Source: Microvelia longipes (Eukaryota; Arthropoda; Insecta; Hemiptera; Veliidae). From it: a stretch of DNA of 64,000 bases. The notes under the pieces are model-generated. The model searched no databases. It was not told the DNA's origin and saw nothing but the letters and a program-made list of their open reading frames with translations. The stretch spans positions 22,604,712-22,668,711 of the forward strand of contig JACMZG010001913.1 of the NCBI GenBank assembly GCA_018340805.1, read 5' to 3'. This document shows, piece by piece, positions 13,353 through 26,567 of this stretch (position 1 is the stretch's first letter; every line of letters starts with the position of its first letter). The translations under genes were made by a program, and so were the position numbers.

Positions 13353-15384
13353 GTTATTTTCTTATATCTTATCTCAAAATAAAAAAAGTTAAATATTAAA
13401 TTTTTTTTGATTATTTTAAGAAGAGACTCTTTTATTATTGTTTCTTTTTTTAAGAAGAATTTGTTACGCATTTAATATTTTTAGAAATAGAAAACAATAT
13501 ATTTTTATTTTATTTTCTTATTACATTATGTAAAAAATATGCTGCAATTTGTTTTATAAATCTTGTTTTATATTTTCGATTGAAGTCGTAAAAAAGAAAT
13601 ACTACTAATGTAATGTGATAGCATGCAAATATATTAAAATTTGAAGTACCATAACATATGCTTTCAAAGCAAACTTTTTTTAACCTTTTAGCGAATTCCC
13701 TTTGAAAAATATCGTTAATGGGATGATGGGTTTACATGGCTTAAGTAGGACATAGGAATTTGGCTAGAACCTTTTTGAGAGGTCCCTTATGTCGAAAATA
13801 TCGTTTGCGAAACTTTATTATATTTTAAGTATGTTTTATATGTATTTCTAGACAAATGTTGTTAAGAGGCAAAATCTCGAAAGGATTATTTTTTAATCAA
13901 CCTTTTTTTTTGAATGATTAAAAAGAAAAAAAATGTTTGTATAAATTGCAATAGTACGATTACAAACTCTTTCGTTTTTTTGTCTCGGCTCAGGATCCCT
14001 GGACGAAAGTCTCATTTTAAATAAATTTTAAAGGAATGAATTCTCCATTAATTATATAATTGTTAATTAATCTTAGTACAAAAATCAACTTTGAAATTCC
14101 TATTGAAAACCAGATTATTGTTACGTCATTAACTCGGTTTGTTACGTCCTGAACACCGGGACAAATTCTTACTTTTCGTTTTTAGGGTGCTGAATCGAAT
14201 AAAATTGGTCCAGAGTTAACACTTAATGAAACAAAATATCAAAAAGTACCCTTAAAATTTAAGATCGATGATGGTACAAAAATTTTAAAAGTGCTTTTAA
14301 CATTGCCTTTTCTGTTAATTGAGATGTAGAATCCAATATAACCAGTTAGCAAAACTATTAAACTCTAATTAGCCTGGTAAAATATTCAGGGAATTTAAAA
14401 TCATTATATTGTTACTGCTAAAAGGTTGTTTATTAAAATTATGAATCATAACACTGTTTGTATTGAAAAATTCTGGTTAGGTGGTCCGTAAAGCGAGAAA
14501 ATTTTCTTTAGAATATTTGCTTTCTTGTGCACCAATCTAATTCTTGTTTAAGTTTTCAATTAGTACGTTCACACACACTTCTATAGGGTACGATCTCTCA
14601 ATACGGTAATATTAGCTGTATAAACCATCCGATCGCATACGCTAGAACTAGGGAGGTGGAATCTAAATGGATCCCCCGATGCGCTGTATGTACCTTTAGA
14701 GACGATCGTATTTAATGGATAACCTTCTCGTCGAACTTTTATTTCACTTTATTTTACTTTAATATTACCGTTTTTGATCAAATAACTTTTGGAATATTAT
14801 TTGTTTTAGTGTAAAATTATTATTATGCAAAGAAATCACTATTTAATTAAATATATTTTTTGTTTTAGTCTTCCTTATAACCAAAAGTGAAGCTTTTGCA
14901 AGAAAGCAAACACTCCAAAGTAATTCACCTGGGTTACACACATTCGGTCCAAAATTATTTTGTTCTTGAATAGTATATAATATCTACTTAACTTAAAGAC
15001 AATAAATATTATGTCTGTGTGAGGCACTTTTTAAAGGCTTTTATTGTCTTGGTTTTGAAGTTTATTGTCAAAAACAATACGAGTGTGTTTAAAAAATTTT
15101 ATGCTGTTACAATAAAACTTGTCTTGCTATCGTATATTATCATATTATGATAGTTTACTGTTTGCACGATTATAAAGCAGAGGAACTTAAGAAATAAACT
15201 AGTTTCATATAGACAATAAAAGTTTTTTTATTGCAATCTATTTAATTCACTCGAGCATAATGTTAAATATTTTAATTATATTAAAATTTATTGCAACTTT
15301 TCTGACTTTTCGAAGTTCCTTGACTCAAGTGAATTACTTTACTTTAATTGGTAAGTATATAGCGTGCGACTGGGTTATTGAGTT

Positions 15385-15500
15385 TTTACTATTCCTCATT
15401 TACTCCGTATATAGGAAAAGTATTGTGTTTGCTAAATATCCAAAACCGGGATGTCACCTGAATTATCCGTTTTAGGTGTTTTAAGACCTTTTAAATAGGT
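15385..15500 (+). repeat. 5S-like repeat family, terminal fragment
   Basis: Short plus-strand fragment with CCTCATTTACTCCGTATATAGG, CCGGGATGTCACCTGAATTA and the GTTTTAAGACC word. Confidence 0.6.
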
Positions 15501-15781
15501 TTCACATAAAATAAATAATTAATATTTATTCTGCTTTACAAAATCGAAAATACAATATTACAAAATATTTCTATTTTATAAGCACATCTTGGATTAATTT
15601 TATCGACTTTGCTCTCCAAAAACACCCTACTCGAGTGCATTTTAGATTTACCATCGTTTTTTAACTTTTTGGTCATCTAAAGTTGTCGCATCGACATTGT
15701 TTTGTTGGTTTTCTTCGATTAAAACAAAACGCGCCTAAAAATTCTGAAGTTTGGACCATTATTTCTGTAAAGATTTTCTTG

Positions 15782-16048
<267 letters not shown>

Positions 16049-17144
16049 GTGTGCGCGTTCGTGAGCACAATATTTATCGTATCGTTTTACCTTTTCAACC
16101 TTATTGGCTGTAGATTTTAATCGTTCTTTTTACCAAAATTCAGAGTGAATTTTCGTAATTACCTTCAATGTTCAGATTCAAAGCTAAAATAAATGTTTAT
16201 GTTTATCCTAAAATTGGAAATACTAAAGTACTATTAGCATGTTGTACTTGCTTGTAGCTTGTTGCTTTTTAATTCTTGTTACGTTAATTGATGAACAATA
16301 ACATAAGTAATTATATGTTGTAAGGAGTTAGGATTGAAAAGCTTATAAGAGCAAGATGGTATTGTATTACATTTAGAGCAGTCCTGTTTCCTAAAATTCT
16401 CACGAAACTCTTGAAATCCCTATAACATGGATTATTTAAGACACCTTTGATATAAAAGTCCTACATGGGTCAGACCCTTGGTAAACTTGGAGTAGGTTTA
16501 AACGTGAAGCCTAAATCCCTATGGTTTGATCCTTTTCTCTGATTTTCATTTTCTTTTCATAAGATGTGTCAGAAAACATGATCCTGCTAAAATTCATGAA
16601 TTATCAATCACAGGATGGAAAGGTTTTTTCATGAATTTTCTCCTCTAGAATCAAAATTTTCAAAGTTTCTGCAAAAGGGTTGCTTTTTCTGAGACCTTTT
16701 CTGTTGATCTTGCAGCTATCATCAATATTAATATGAACTTAATCAAAAATTTCAGATTGATTTTAGGCAAAACTTTTACGAAATGCACTTTGCAAATTGA
16801 AATTAATTTGTTGTATCTATCGTTTGTCCCTTGCTCTGGTTCCTTGGTACAAATATAAGGTATACCAAAGTCTTCCTCTGCTTAAATTTTGAACCGTTAG
16901 ATATACGTTATTTTAGAGTTTCTAGGTTGCCAGACGATTTTTGTCCTCAGAATTATTAGGTAACCAAATTTCTGGGATGTGAAAACTTTTTGTTAAAACT
17001 AAGTTAAAAGCCCTAAAATGTCACTTGGCAATGTAGTTATTATTGATTATATTCCTTTAAATAAATACCAATTTTTTTTATTATTGTATTACACGTTTTG
17101 TTAATTTGAACTTTGTGCAGTAAACGCCACAATTTTAACAGATG

Positions 17145-17445
17145 TAAAAATTGATGACTCAGCAAAACAGGTTATCGTGGTCCAAAAAATTTAATTTTCC
17201 ACAAGGTGGCAGCACAACTATACCATAGGTATGATTTTTGTATCAAATTTTCAATTCTCTAGCATAAACGCACATAGATAGATATGCACGGTAAACACAC
17301 ACGCAGAAAGCACGTTGTAAACCTCTCAGAACGTCATGAAAATGCCTGAAACGAATAATCATGTTAAAACCACTTGGTTTCGAATCCTCGAGTAAATAAA
17401 TACTTTTCATATATACCTACGGCAGTATGTGAGGAAAAGTAAAAG
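17145..17445 (-). repeat. 5S-like repeat family, 5' part only
   Basis: Carries ATGACTCAGC, the CTCTAGCATAAACGCAC block and ends in the TATACCTACGG..GTGAGGAAAAGT block. Diverged; no 5S-like part. Confidence 0.55.
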
Positions 17446-18298
17446 ATTAAACATATTTTTTTTTACGAAAACACAATTTTTATCTTAAGTCCAGTCAACG
17501 AACGGATTTATCGCGAAGTTTTAAATTTAACAAAAATTTTATTTTGAGAATCTTTTAGGACATGTTATGCTATTAAATGTTGATGCTAGTTATTAAAGTT
17601 CACTAAAACCTGCTATAAAATGTTATTTAGCAAATTAAGAGCCCTGTCTCACTCAATTTACAGGATAACATGCTCCATTAGGAATATTTGGCCTGGATAA
17701 CTATTATAAACGTGTTTGTCTCTCGAGTTTATTTATAGCCTCTCTAAGAGCCATTAACACCTCTCTCTATCAATCATCGTAAAAAGATTCTCTCATTTTC
17801 ATTTTTACATCTCTCTTTCTGTGATTCTTCAAAATTATTTTTCTTTTGTTTTTCAGCAGTTCTAGTTGTTTTCTGGTATTTTAGGCCTAAATTAACTGAT
17901 AATGGTGTTTTATTAGTAAATTAACGTTCCTAATTAAATTAATTCTTATAGTCAGTTGTGAGATGGTGTAAAACACCAGTAACTTCTCGTATTAATATAT
18001 AGAAATGGCCATAATTGACTCCCTGAAAGTATTTGTGTTTTACCAGTGGCACATTAGATGTTAATAGTCCTGCCACCATAGTTTTTATGGTTTCCTGATG
18101 TCGAATTACTTTTCAACCTTTGCCTTTCTATAAAAGTTTAAAACCCGTTATTGATTATTACCGCTATATAAGCATAAAAATCTTTTTTTGATCGGAAAAA
18201 TTCTTTTGACCAAAAATAAGTTACAAGAGATTTTTTTGTCTATCAACTCTCTCTTTATGTAATTAGGAAGTGTAAAATTAGTGAGTAGAGAAAAAAAG

Positions 18299-18866
18299 CC
18301 GAACAAAACACCAAAATCTCTCCACAAAACGTTGAGAGCCGGCTTTCCACTGTAGCTTTGACCATGAAGTTGCTTTCCTTCACTACGTTGCTAAGGGTGG
18401 TTCTGTGTCATCTCTTGAGAATCTTGAGATTTTGCGTAATATGGGGGAAAATGGCGAAAAATCTTTTTAATAAGAAAGGTGAAAGTGGGGTATCGTCGCG
18501 TAATAGTGCGGCTGTTGGTGTTTGCCCATCGCCCACCAGTCCGCTACATGACTCTGTCTAAAAGGTCTGATTGAGGCGTCTACATAGCATTTCACCGGTA
18601 ATTTATTTTGTTTGATTTATTTTTATTTATTTATTTATTTTAATAAATAAATAAAGAATTTACCCCTTTATAACCTTCTTAACGTTTATATCCTTTTTTA
18701 TGTTTTTAACTTTTTATTATTATGTTATTTATTCTAGTTCTTCTTTTAGTTTTGCTTTCTTCTATGTTTGTTGGGTTAAGCACTGATGATGATCGAGCGA
18801 TCGAAAGCCGGCTCTGTTTATGTAAAGAATAAACGTTTTGTGGAGAGATTTTGGTGTTTTTTTGGC
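18299..18866. mobile_element. Element with 35-bp inverted ends and a hammerhead motif
   Basis: CACCAAAATCTCTCCACAAA..CGTT at 18309-18333 is matched by its exact reverse complement at 18832-18856, with similarity going on outwards (GCCGAACAAAA against GCCAAAAAAA) and a further inverted AGAGCCGGCTTTC inside. About 570 bp. A hammerhead-like core lies near the right end. This resembles non-autonomous Penelope-type or retrozyme-type repeats; no full protein is seen. Confidence 0.65.
18777..18820 (+). ncRNA. Hammerhead ribozyme-like motif
   Basis: Core CTGATGA (18783-18789), a stem II formed by GATC/GATC with a GAGC loop, GAAA (18803-18806), a stem III GCC/GGC followed by TC, and a stem I pairing TAAGCA with TGTTTA. 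All core positions of a minimal type I hammerhead are present. One unpaired T at the foot of stem II is unusual. Confidence 0.6.
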
Positions 18867-19121
18867 TTTATGAGTTAACTCCATTACTTAAAATCTTAGT
18901 TATTATAATAAGTAGAGAATTATCCTAAAAATCTCAAAATTTAAACATTTTTAAATTTCTTGTAGCGCCTTACAAGATTTATTTAGTTTAAACCAGCGTT
19001 GCATTTATGTATTGATGGTTTAGTATAACTATCTTACTACGCTCTCCCTTCTGTCTTCAATTCGAATGAGCATCTCTGAGATTAGTCTAGAATGAAAGCT
19101 GTAATATCTAAAAGGATTCAT

Positions 19122-19757
19122 CTTTACTTTTCCTTATTTATACTGTAGGTATATAGAAAAAGTATTGTGTTTGCAAAAAAATCCGAAACCACGTTTCGGG
19201 TGTTTTTAAGCCCTCCAAGGTGGTTTTTACAAAGTTGTCTGTCTGTATGTGTGTGTGTTATTATCGTAGCTCAGTGTATTTATGCTAGAGAGTTGAAACT
19301 TTGTAAAAAAATCAGTCTACCGCTGTAGGTGTGCTATTCGGATAATATTTTTTATGACAATATTTCAAAAAATCATTAAACGCGGCATAATGGTGCGATC
19401 GTTTTGAGATTTGGCACGCATGTAGCCTGTGTAAGACTAATATATGTGCCAAGTTTCATTATCAGCATTAGTTCAATTTTTACCAAATAACGTATGTACG
19501 TTTTTTCTAAATTGTAAAGAATCAGGTATAATCTAATTGAGTTAAAACATTAGTACAACTGTATATCTTTACGTAATAAATAAGCACACTAATTCGTTTG
19601 AATACGAAATGTATATCTACGGTTTTTGTTGGATCATAAAAGTTAAGCGGCATTGAGCTTTGTCAGTGCCTGGATTGGTGACCGCTTGGAATGAAACGGA
19701 TGTGTTTACTATCTGAGGACGAGCAAGTCAAGTCCGAGGTACCCCGTAACCGATTTA
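19122..19757 (+). repeat. 5S-like interspersed repeat, nearly full copy
   Basis: About 635 bp, starting with a short CCTTATTTATA..GGTATATAG palindromic block, then a stretch with GTGTGTGTTATTATCGTAGC and GCTAGAGAGTTGAAAC, then an AT-rich middle, and near the end (19630-19697) a segment that reads like the second half of animal 5S rRNA: AGTTAAGCGGCATTGAGC, then GTCAGTGCCTGGATTGGTGA and CCGCTTGG. It ends GAGGTACCCCGTAACCGATTT. Other copies have the same order, so the 5S-like part is integral. Confidence 0.8.
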
Positions 19758-21279
19758 TTATTAAGTGAAACTCTTGTTACAAATAATTCGTGTTTTTCTG
19801 GGATTCGAGGAGGGGTTTCTTATGAAGTAGAAGATTTATACATTTTACGCTTAAATATTTTTAAATACAGTTGAAATTTCCAGCTTGTTAGCAAAATGTG
19901 TTTATCATAATTCCATTTACAGTTCATTTATGTTTATAAACAAATTCACACCTTAATATTATGATAAAAGTTTGCTTGAGTACTTAAATGCTTTAATTTT
20001 TTTTAACATAAACTTCGTTCACAGGTGGGGGATGGCAAGGTGGTTTAACATCCAGAGCAACCCCTTTGGTGGTTCAACTTCAACTGTTCACGAAAATGGT
20101 TCAACATGGGGACCGACCCCCATTTTTTTAATTTATAGTTTAGAGAGTTTCAGGGTTGAACTACCGGGAGGTTGGGGGGGGGTAACCCCCCGAGAAGGTT
20201 GGACACGGGGTTGAACCCCTGCCAAACGTAAATAAGCAACCCCGTGTGTTGTTATTTTAACGAAATGCGCTAAAAATTAGCATAAACAAAGTTTTTTTTT
20301 TAAATAAGATGGAATATTGATGTGATGTGCTATATTCATACCTTTGGTATGATTACTATGGTTTTGTGTAATCTGTAGGAAGATATGCTTATAGAATCCG
20401 GAAAAATTTAATAGTTAGTTGTGACGCTAATGTTCAGGTTAGAAACCACATACCAGTAAGAAATGCTTGATTGTTGAGGTTGTTAGGATTGTTGAGCAAA
20501 AAAGCGCGTACTTCAAAAACAATTTACCTGGCTTACGAATTCCGTGGCAAATCTTTGTTTTTTGTAATTTATTATTTACTTATTTTTAATTTGATTCTTG
20601 TGAAAATAAAATATTAAAATTTTTATCCTCTCCTAAGAATTTAAAGCCCATATAAGTAAAATAAAATCTAGACACATCTAAATGCATTTTAAACAGGTTT
20701 AAATGTAAAACTTTTATCATTTAAAATAAAAGATAAATGTCTTTTCTACAAACTTTTGTGTGCTTTTACTTTAACTCGAGAGTTAAAAATACTTTTTAAA
20801 AGTGTTTTTTTAAAGACCTTGCATTTTCACGGCGTAAGACTCGACATATAGTGTTCATGTGTGTAAGTACTCAACATGTTCACAAGCTTTAGCAACATGT
20901 ATTGCAAAGTTATGTAACTTTTTTCCTGTTTTAAACCATGTTTAAGTTTTGAACGTGTGAAATGTATGAGTTTTCATTAAAAAGGTTTTAGTATAGAAAA
21001 CTTCTTTTGCGAAAATTGAGTTTACGGTTGTAGGCTTAATTTTCTTTAAGTTAAGCTATGAGGTTTTTCTGAAATAAATTCCTTATGTGGTAAGTGAATT
21101 TGTTTTATGTGTCTTAATTAAATTTTATGATTTTACTTCTTTATTTTCAATAATAGGAAAGGAAAGAATTTTAATGAGAAAATAATTCCAGCCCAGAGTT
21201 TCGCATGCCGGGTGAATTTTCCTTTAGAATGCTTCCTTTTTACAGTTTTTGATCACGGAGCTCAGGCTATTACCTTTGT

Positions 21280-21700
21280 TACTCTTTTCGGTATTCGGGT
21301 CCATATTTGAACCTTTTTATTACTGTAATTCGGGTCGATATTCCGACGAACTTCTCATTACTGTATTCGGGTCCATATTCGAACCTTCTTATTACTGTAA
21401 TTCGGGTCCATATTCGAACCTTCTCATTACTGTAATTCGGGTCCATATTCGAACCTGTCGGTCCATTTCGAACCTTCTCATTACTGTAATTCGGGTCCAT
21501 ATTCGAACCTTCTTATTACGGTATCGGGTCGTATTCGAACCTTCTTATTACTGTAATTCGGGTCCATATTCGAACCTTCTCATTACTGTAATTCGGGTCC
21601 ATATTCGAACCTTCTTATTACTGTAATTCGGGTCCATATTCGAACCTTCTCATTACTGTAATTCGGGTCCATATTCGAACCTTCTCATTACTGTATTTCG
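21280..21700 (+). repeat. 35-bp minisatellite (CTGTAATTCGGGTCCATATT type)
   Basis: About eleven units; CTGTAATTCGGG starts at 21551, 21586, 21621 and 21656, a period of 35, with shorter variant units on the left. Frames on both strands across it are artefacts. Confidence 0.9.
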
Positions 21701-21984
21701 CATAAAATTTTAATGAAACTTTGTATAAACTCAAGCCCTATGATAGAAACAGCTGGTTTGTTCAAAAATGATCTCTTTAAAAGACGGCTATTTTGCATTT
21801 TTCAAGAAATTCCAAAAATATTGAAAACTTATTTTGCTAAGAAATAGTGTTATTGTCAAAGTGATAAAGTGAATTTTAGTCGAATGGTTTTGAGTCCAAC
21901 AAGACCTATACCATTTTCGTGGCTATCAAAGTCTTCTAGAGATTAAACTGTTGGCCGCGAAACAGCTCGTGTTTTCTATTATAC

Positions 21985-22222
21985 TAATAATAATAATACC
22001 CGTTTAGAGCCTAGCGGCTCATCGGATGTAAACCCTGCGGGAACCACTTCAGGTAGTAGTGGCAACTGTTACGCTGAAAGTGTAATCTAAAATTGGCGAT
22101 AACTGATTTTTTTAAGATTATAAAAAATAATCTTAAATAAATTGAGAGCGTAACCTGGGATGCGAGCCCAGACTTATGTGTGACCAACGCTCTAACGACC
22201 TCTGTCACGGAGGGCAACCATG
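21985..22222 (-). mobile_element. tRNA-derived SINE, minus-strand copy
   Basis: Reverse complement of the 60.9-kb SINE: ATT tail at 21986-21998, GAGCCTAGCGGCTCATC end block, body, then box B (GGGATGCGAGCCC) near 22158 and box A (GACCTCTGTCACGG) near 22198. More diverged; no clear target duplication. Confidence 0.8.
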
Positions 22223-22569
22223 TTTCTTTATGATTTTTGTAAAACATGTTGTTTGAGCGCTTGATTTGTTAAAACTATAAATGATCTGATAAAACACATC
22301 TACGAGTTGTTGTTGTTAATTTAATTGAATTATTTGCTGATTTTTTGCAAAAAAAACGTATACAAGTCATTTGATAAAAATTGAACTAATGCTGATAATA
22401 AAATGAAACTTGGCACATATGTTAGCCTTATACATAGCTACCCGCATGCTAAATTTCAATCGGATCGCATCATTTGTCTGCGGTTTATGATTTTTCGAAA
22501 GTTTTCTGAGTCATTATTGCGGGTTAATGACGTCATAAAACAAATAGTTTTTTAACACTTTCTTCGCAT

Positions 22570-22620
22570 CTCGCCGGCACTGATGATGGACTGTTTTAGT
22601 CTGATAGTCGGCTCTGTCAT
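22570..22620 (+). ncRNA. Degenerate hammerhead-like motif, second copy
   Basis: CTGATGA (22580-22586), a stem II GGACT/AGTCT with loop GTTTT, GATA in place of GAAA (22603-22606), GTC/GGC stem III and a short GGCA/TGTC stem I. The flank GTGGAGAGAC matches the end of the 18.3-kb element. The GAAA change suggests loss of activity. Confidence 0.5.
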
Positions 22621-22751
22621 TAAACTATAACAACAGTGGAGAGACTTGTTTCTTATTTTTCCTTTTGTTTGTGCTAAGTTTTAACTCTCTAGCATGAATA
22701 CACTAGGAGCTTCGATGATAACAGACACACACACGTATACAGATAGGCAAC

Positions 22752-23292
22752 CTTAGAATAATACTATATACAGAAGGAGCACTACTGATAACACGAAAGG
22801 CGGTTCACTGGTGCAACTAAGTAATGCTGCCACCCTAACAATATACAATGTTCTAAAATAAAGTTGGCAATACTTCCGGTTGCTGAATTATTATGTTCTA
22901 TTATTAATTAATGATTGATTATTTATAAAATACTAATATAAATATCGGTGCATTACAATATTTTAAGCATTTTAAATTGTAGTTTAACATATTTATTATA
23001 ATTATATACAAATAGTAGTCCTCGTCAACTAAATGTAGATTCTCGTATTGCGCCACCCTTTTGCCATCGAAGACCAGTTTTATTAAATACTCAGCAGGTG
23101 TTTTAAGTTATTATATTTGTTCTTTACGATCTTTCTTCATTAAAAGATATTATGACAAATATTTAAAATAATGTTTTGTTGTCAGGTTGGCAGCATTACT
23201 TAGTTGCACCAGTCAACCGGCTTTCGTGTTATCAGTGGAATTACATTGTGTTTATGGTCCTGTGCTCCTTCTATATATAGTATTATTCTAAG
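22752..23292. mobile_element. hAT-type MITE, 541 bp, with 8-bp target duplication
   Basis: Terminal inverted repeats start CTTAGAATAATACTATATA and extend for about 85-110 bp (one arm has about 28 extra bases). TAGGCAAC flanks both ends (22744-22751, 23293-23300). The host repeat reads through when the element is left out, proving insertion. An 8-bp duplication points to the hAT group. Confidence 0.9.
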
Positions 23293-23430
23293 TAGGCAAC
23301 TTAATGAATACAACTCAGGAGGTCTTAAAAACACCTAAACGGATAATTCAGGGGACATACCGGTTTCGGATTTTTTTGCTAACACATTACTTTTCTTATA
23401 TACCTACGGTATATATGAGGAAAAGTAAAA

Positions 23431-24577
23431 ATACTTAAATAACACAGTATTTAAAAAAAACATGTGATAGATCTTAAATTAAAAGAAGCCGAACTGTTTT
23501 TTTCTTTACATTTTTGTACTGAAGTGTTAGTATTATTTTAAATATATTATTTAAAATATTTTAAAATAATATTATATTATATTAAATTTATTAAATAAAA
23601 TAAAATACTAAAAGATTTATTTCTTTTAATAATATATATTTACAATGTATAGTCACTATTAACTTTATAAATATATTTATTTATTTATTATTATGAAAAT
23701 AATAGTTGATATTTATTTGATAAAATATAATGTTTTGTTTTTCGGTGTCTGGTAAAGAAAAAGAACGAAAGCTTTTGTTTAAACCGGACAAAGGGATTAG
23801 AAATAACAGACTCCTGCCAAAACGTCCCAGCCCTTTATAGGGCAGGTCTCGTTTAGGTTATAGTTTGGTGAGAGTTTCCAGTTAAAGCCTCGTGACTGGT
23901 TAGGATTTATATTGCCTAACATAAGCTAGAGAACTGATTCCATTGATGTGGTCTAACCACTGGAAAGCAACAATGCTTTGTAAATGGTACAAATGTTAAT
24001 AAAATTATGAAAATATTCAAACGGTAATGTAAATGGGTACCTCATGTATACTCTTGCTTGTTATATCTACGTATCAAATAAGCAAACACGAAATTCTTCC
24101 CAGGTGTAGCTTTATAGATGTTATATTCCTAGGTAAATCTCGCTTAATTATATTGTATAAAATATTAATTCTTCGTAAGCATGGTTGTATTAAATATACA
24201 TTGTGAATGCTAAGCATGCTTTACAATTGGAGGACTACTACTTTTAAATTAAGCATAAAGGGATAGTTAGGCTTCTATTGGAGCATCTATGAGAGGCAAC
24301 AATTAGAGTGGGACATTAAATCGAGCCATTACTGATTAAATATTACGAATTATTAAATAAACATTTACTTACTTTGTTTTAGCTCGTATTATTGTTAAAT
24401 TGTGTAATACTATTATTAATATTATATAATAATAACACAAATTACTTTTTGACAACAATTTACTGTTTACTTTATTATAATTTGTTTATGTCTCTAAAAT
24501 AATACTAGATGAGAATAAGTTTATGGCACAAAGGTGATTAAATTAAATTGAATATATTTTACTACTACTACTACTAC

Positions 24578-24657
<80 letters not shown>

Positions 24658-26084
24658 TATATATAGCATATTAATGTTAGTTGAAGCTAATTCAAGGAAA
24701 GAAAACTCTATACGTAACGTCTAATAAAACTTTTTTTTTACGTCAATGCTGATAGCAAAGCACGTTGTGAATTAGGATTAAATGGCAGAGTTTTATGGTA
24801 CTGAGCTCTTTATCTTGCATTTTAGGCTTTTTTTTATCTTAAACTGGTAAAATTAACTGGGCGCAATGTATTAGCCCGCATATCAAACTTAAATACATCA
24901 AGACTTTATTAGCACAGTTTTGCTTGAGGTTTTGTTTGTCTCAAAAACTTTTAGGGTCAACTATCATTCTTAGAACAATTTTTCTCAAAAATGTCTGAAA
25001 TAATGTTACAAATGACACTAAATAAAATTTTTATTAGTTATTCTGCTTTACCAAATCAAGAATCCCACTAAATACTTTTATTTTATAAGCACATTCTGGA
25101 ATGGGTCGTGCTCGTGCATAGCTGGAGCATTTTGTGAATGGATATTTATCTTCTCTTTGTTTTTTGCTAGAAGGAGTAAAGAAAACTAGTTTTGTCAAAT
25201 AAAATATACAATAAATGTACCGGACATAAATGCATCCATACAACACTTGAAGTGACTGTTTTTAATTTGAGTTCTTATGGTGCTAAAACGAAAAGACTGA
25301 AATATTTTTGCTACCACAAAACTTCTTTCTTATATTATAGGATTTAGAGAAGCAAGTATTATAAAGGCAAAAATTATAATAACCTTATTCTTATTTAAAA
25401 GAGATTTTGTTGAAACGCATGAGTAGTTTTGAGGTATTACATTTTCTTAGAATGGCAAGTATAAATTCAAGAATTGTTTCATTGCTACGATTGTTGGTTT
25501 TTTTATTTCTAAGTATATCTTTGACATATCTTTGACGTGGATTTCGTGCGGGTTACATTCTAGATGAAAAATAAACCATGAGAAATAAGAGCGATGTTGA
25601 TAGATATCGATTTCTTCAGCTTGGAAACACCTCTTGTAGTTCAACTGGAAAAAATTATTAATACATTTACCGTAATGCAGGTTCCACGTGTATAAAATTT
25701 TAACAATGAAATTTAAATAAAACTTGTATATTTAAATAAATAAATTGTAAATGACCGCTATAGTCAGACCAACTTAATTTGAATTGAAAATCTTATTTTA
25801 GTCAAATTTTTAAGAAGATTTAAGTTGGCAAGCAGCACTGGTGATTTCTAAAATTACTCTTCAATATGCTGTGTTTAGTTATTTCTAGTTGTATACATGT
25901 TTTAGAAAAAAATGTGTCATAAGTGAAGTTATTGTAAATTGTGTTTTTAATTAAGCTAACTATTTTCTTTTTCACTTTCCAAACTCAAGTTTTTACAATT
26001 AATTGATTTTAAATAAAATAATTATTTTGATTGATAAATTTGAAATTGAGTTTATAAATTGTAAGTAATGTTCTTGGGCGCTTA
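23431..26084. other. No gene seen
   Basis: AT-rich sequence with the compound microsatellite at 24.5 kb. Short frames only. Confidence 0.55.
24543..24660. repeat. Compound (TAC)n-(AT)n microsatellite
   Basis: Starts with (CTA)n at 24559-24582 and continues as (AT)n. Confidence 0.95.
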
Positions 26085-26170
26085 AGAGACGAAAAATTCT
26101 GGCGCAGTGGTCCACATGCCGGATGAATTTAGGTTGGAATGCGTGCTTCAGTGCTTAACAAACCATTTCT
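26085..26170. repeat. Solo end of the 4.6-kb MITE family
   Basis: AAAAATTCTGG..GTCCACATGCCGGATGAATTT and GAATGCGTGCTTCAGTGCTTAA match the end of the 4578-5090 element in order. Confidence 0.55.
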
Positions 26171-26567
26171 TACTTATAAGAATACTCTATGACCAAACAC
26201 TAAAATTATTTATTAATAATTTATTTATTTCTGTGTTTTTCAAAGGAAATAAAATAGCCTTAAAAGATAGACACTTTCTCGGATCGATATGAAACTTGGT
26301 ACAAAAATCAACCTTGTTAATGCCCTAATCCCTGTTGTTTATGAAATATGTGTAAGGCCATTAACCTACTATAATGACCCACTAAACATTTTAAAAAGCA
26401 CACATCTTTAAAAATTGCTTGGATCAGGCTGAAACTTATTACACCTGTACTTCTTTGTATGGTTAACAAAAATACAAATATGCATTTTATTATCAGTATT
26501 AGTTCCGGTTTTCGATTGACATATATAACATAATATAAACAAATCCCGTTTTTTACTTATACATTTA

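Larger units (their letters stand above)
22370..23430 (-). repeat. 5S-like repeat copy split by two later insertions
   Basis: Minus-strand copy whose parts are 22370-22555, 22672-22751 and 23293-23430. It is interrupted by a hammerhead-bearing segment (about 22556-22671) and by a 541-bp MITE (22752-23292). It ends with the conserved TATACCTACGGTATATATGAGG block. The 5S-like part is missing. Confidence 0.75.

Noticed and set aside
18358..18561. 67-codon frame inside the hammerhead-bearing element
   Set aside because: No similarity to a known protein, and the length is expected by chance in a GC-richer stretch.
19630..19697. Functional 5S rRNA gene
   Set aside because: Only the second half of 5S is matched, several core bases differ, and the segment lies inside a dispersed repeat.
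20030..20225. G- and C-run rich stretch with repeated GGTTCAAC words, perhaps an exon
   Set aside because: Short-range repetition with runs of G and C and no splice-flanked coding frame that I can support.
21249..21626. 125-codon open frame with NSGPYSNLLITVIRVHIRT repeats
   Set aside because: Product of the 35-bp minisatellite; open on both strands.
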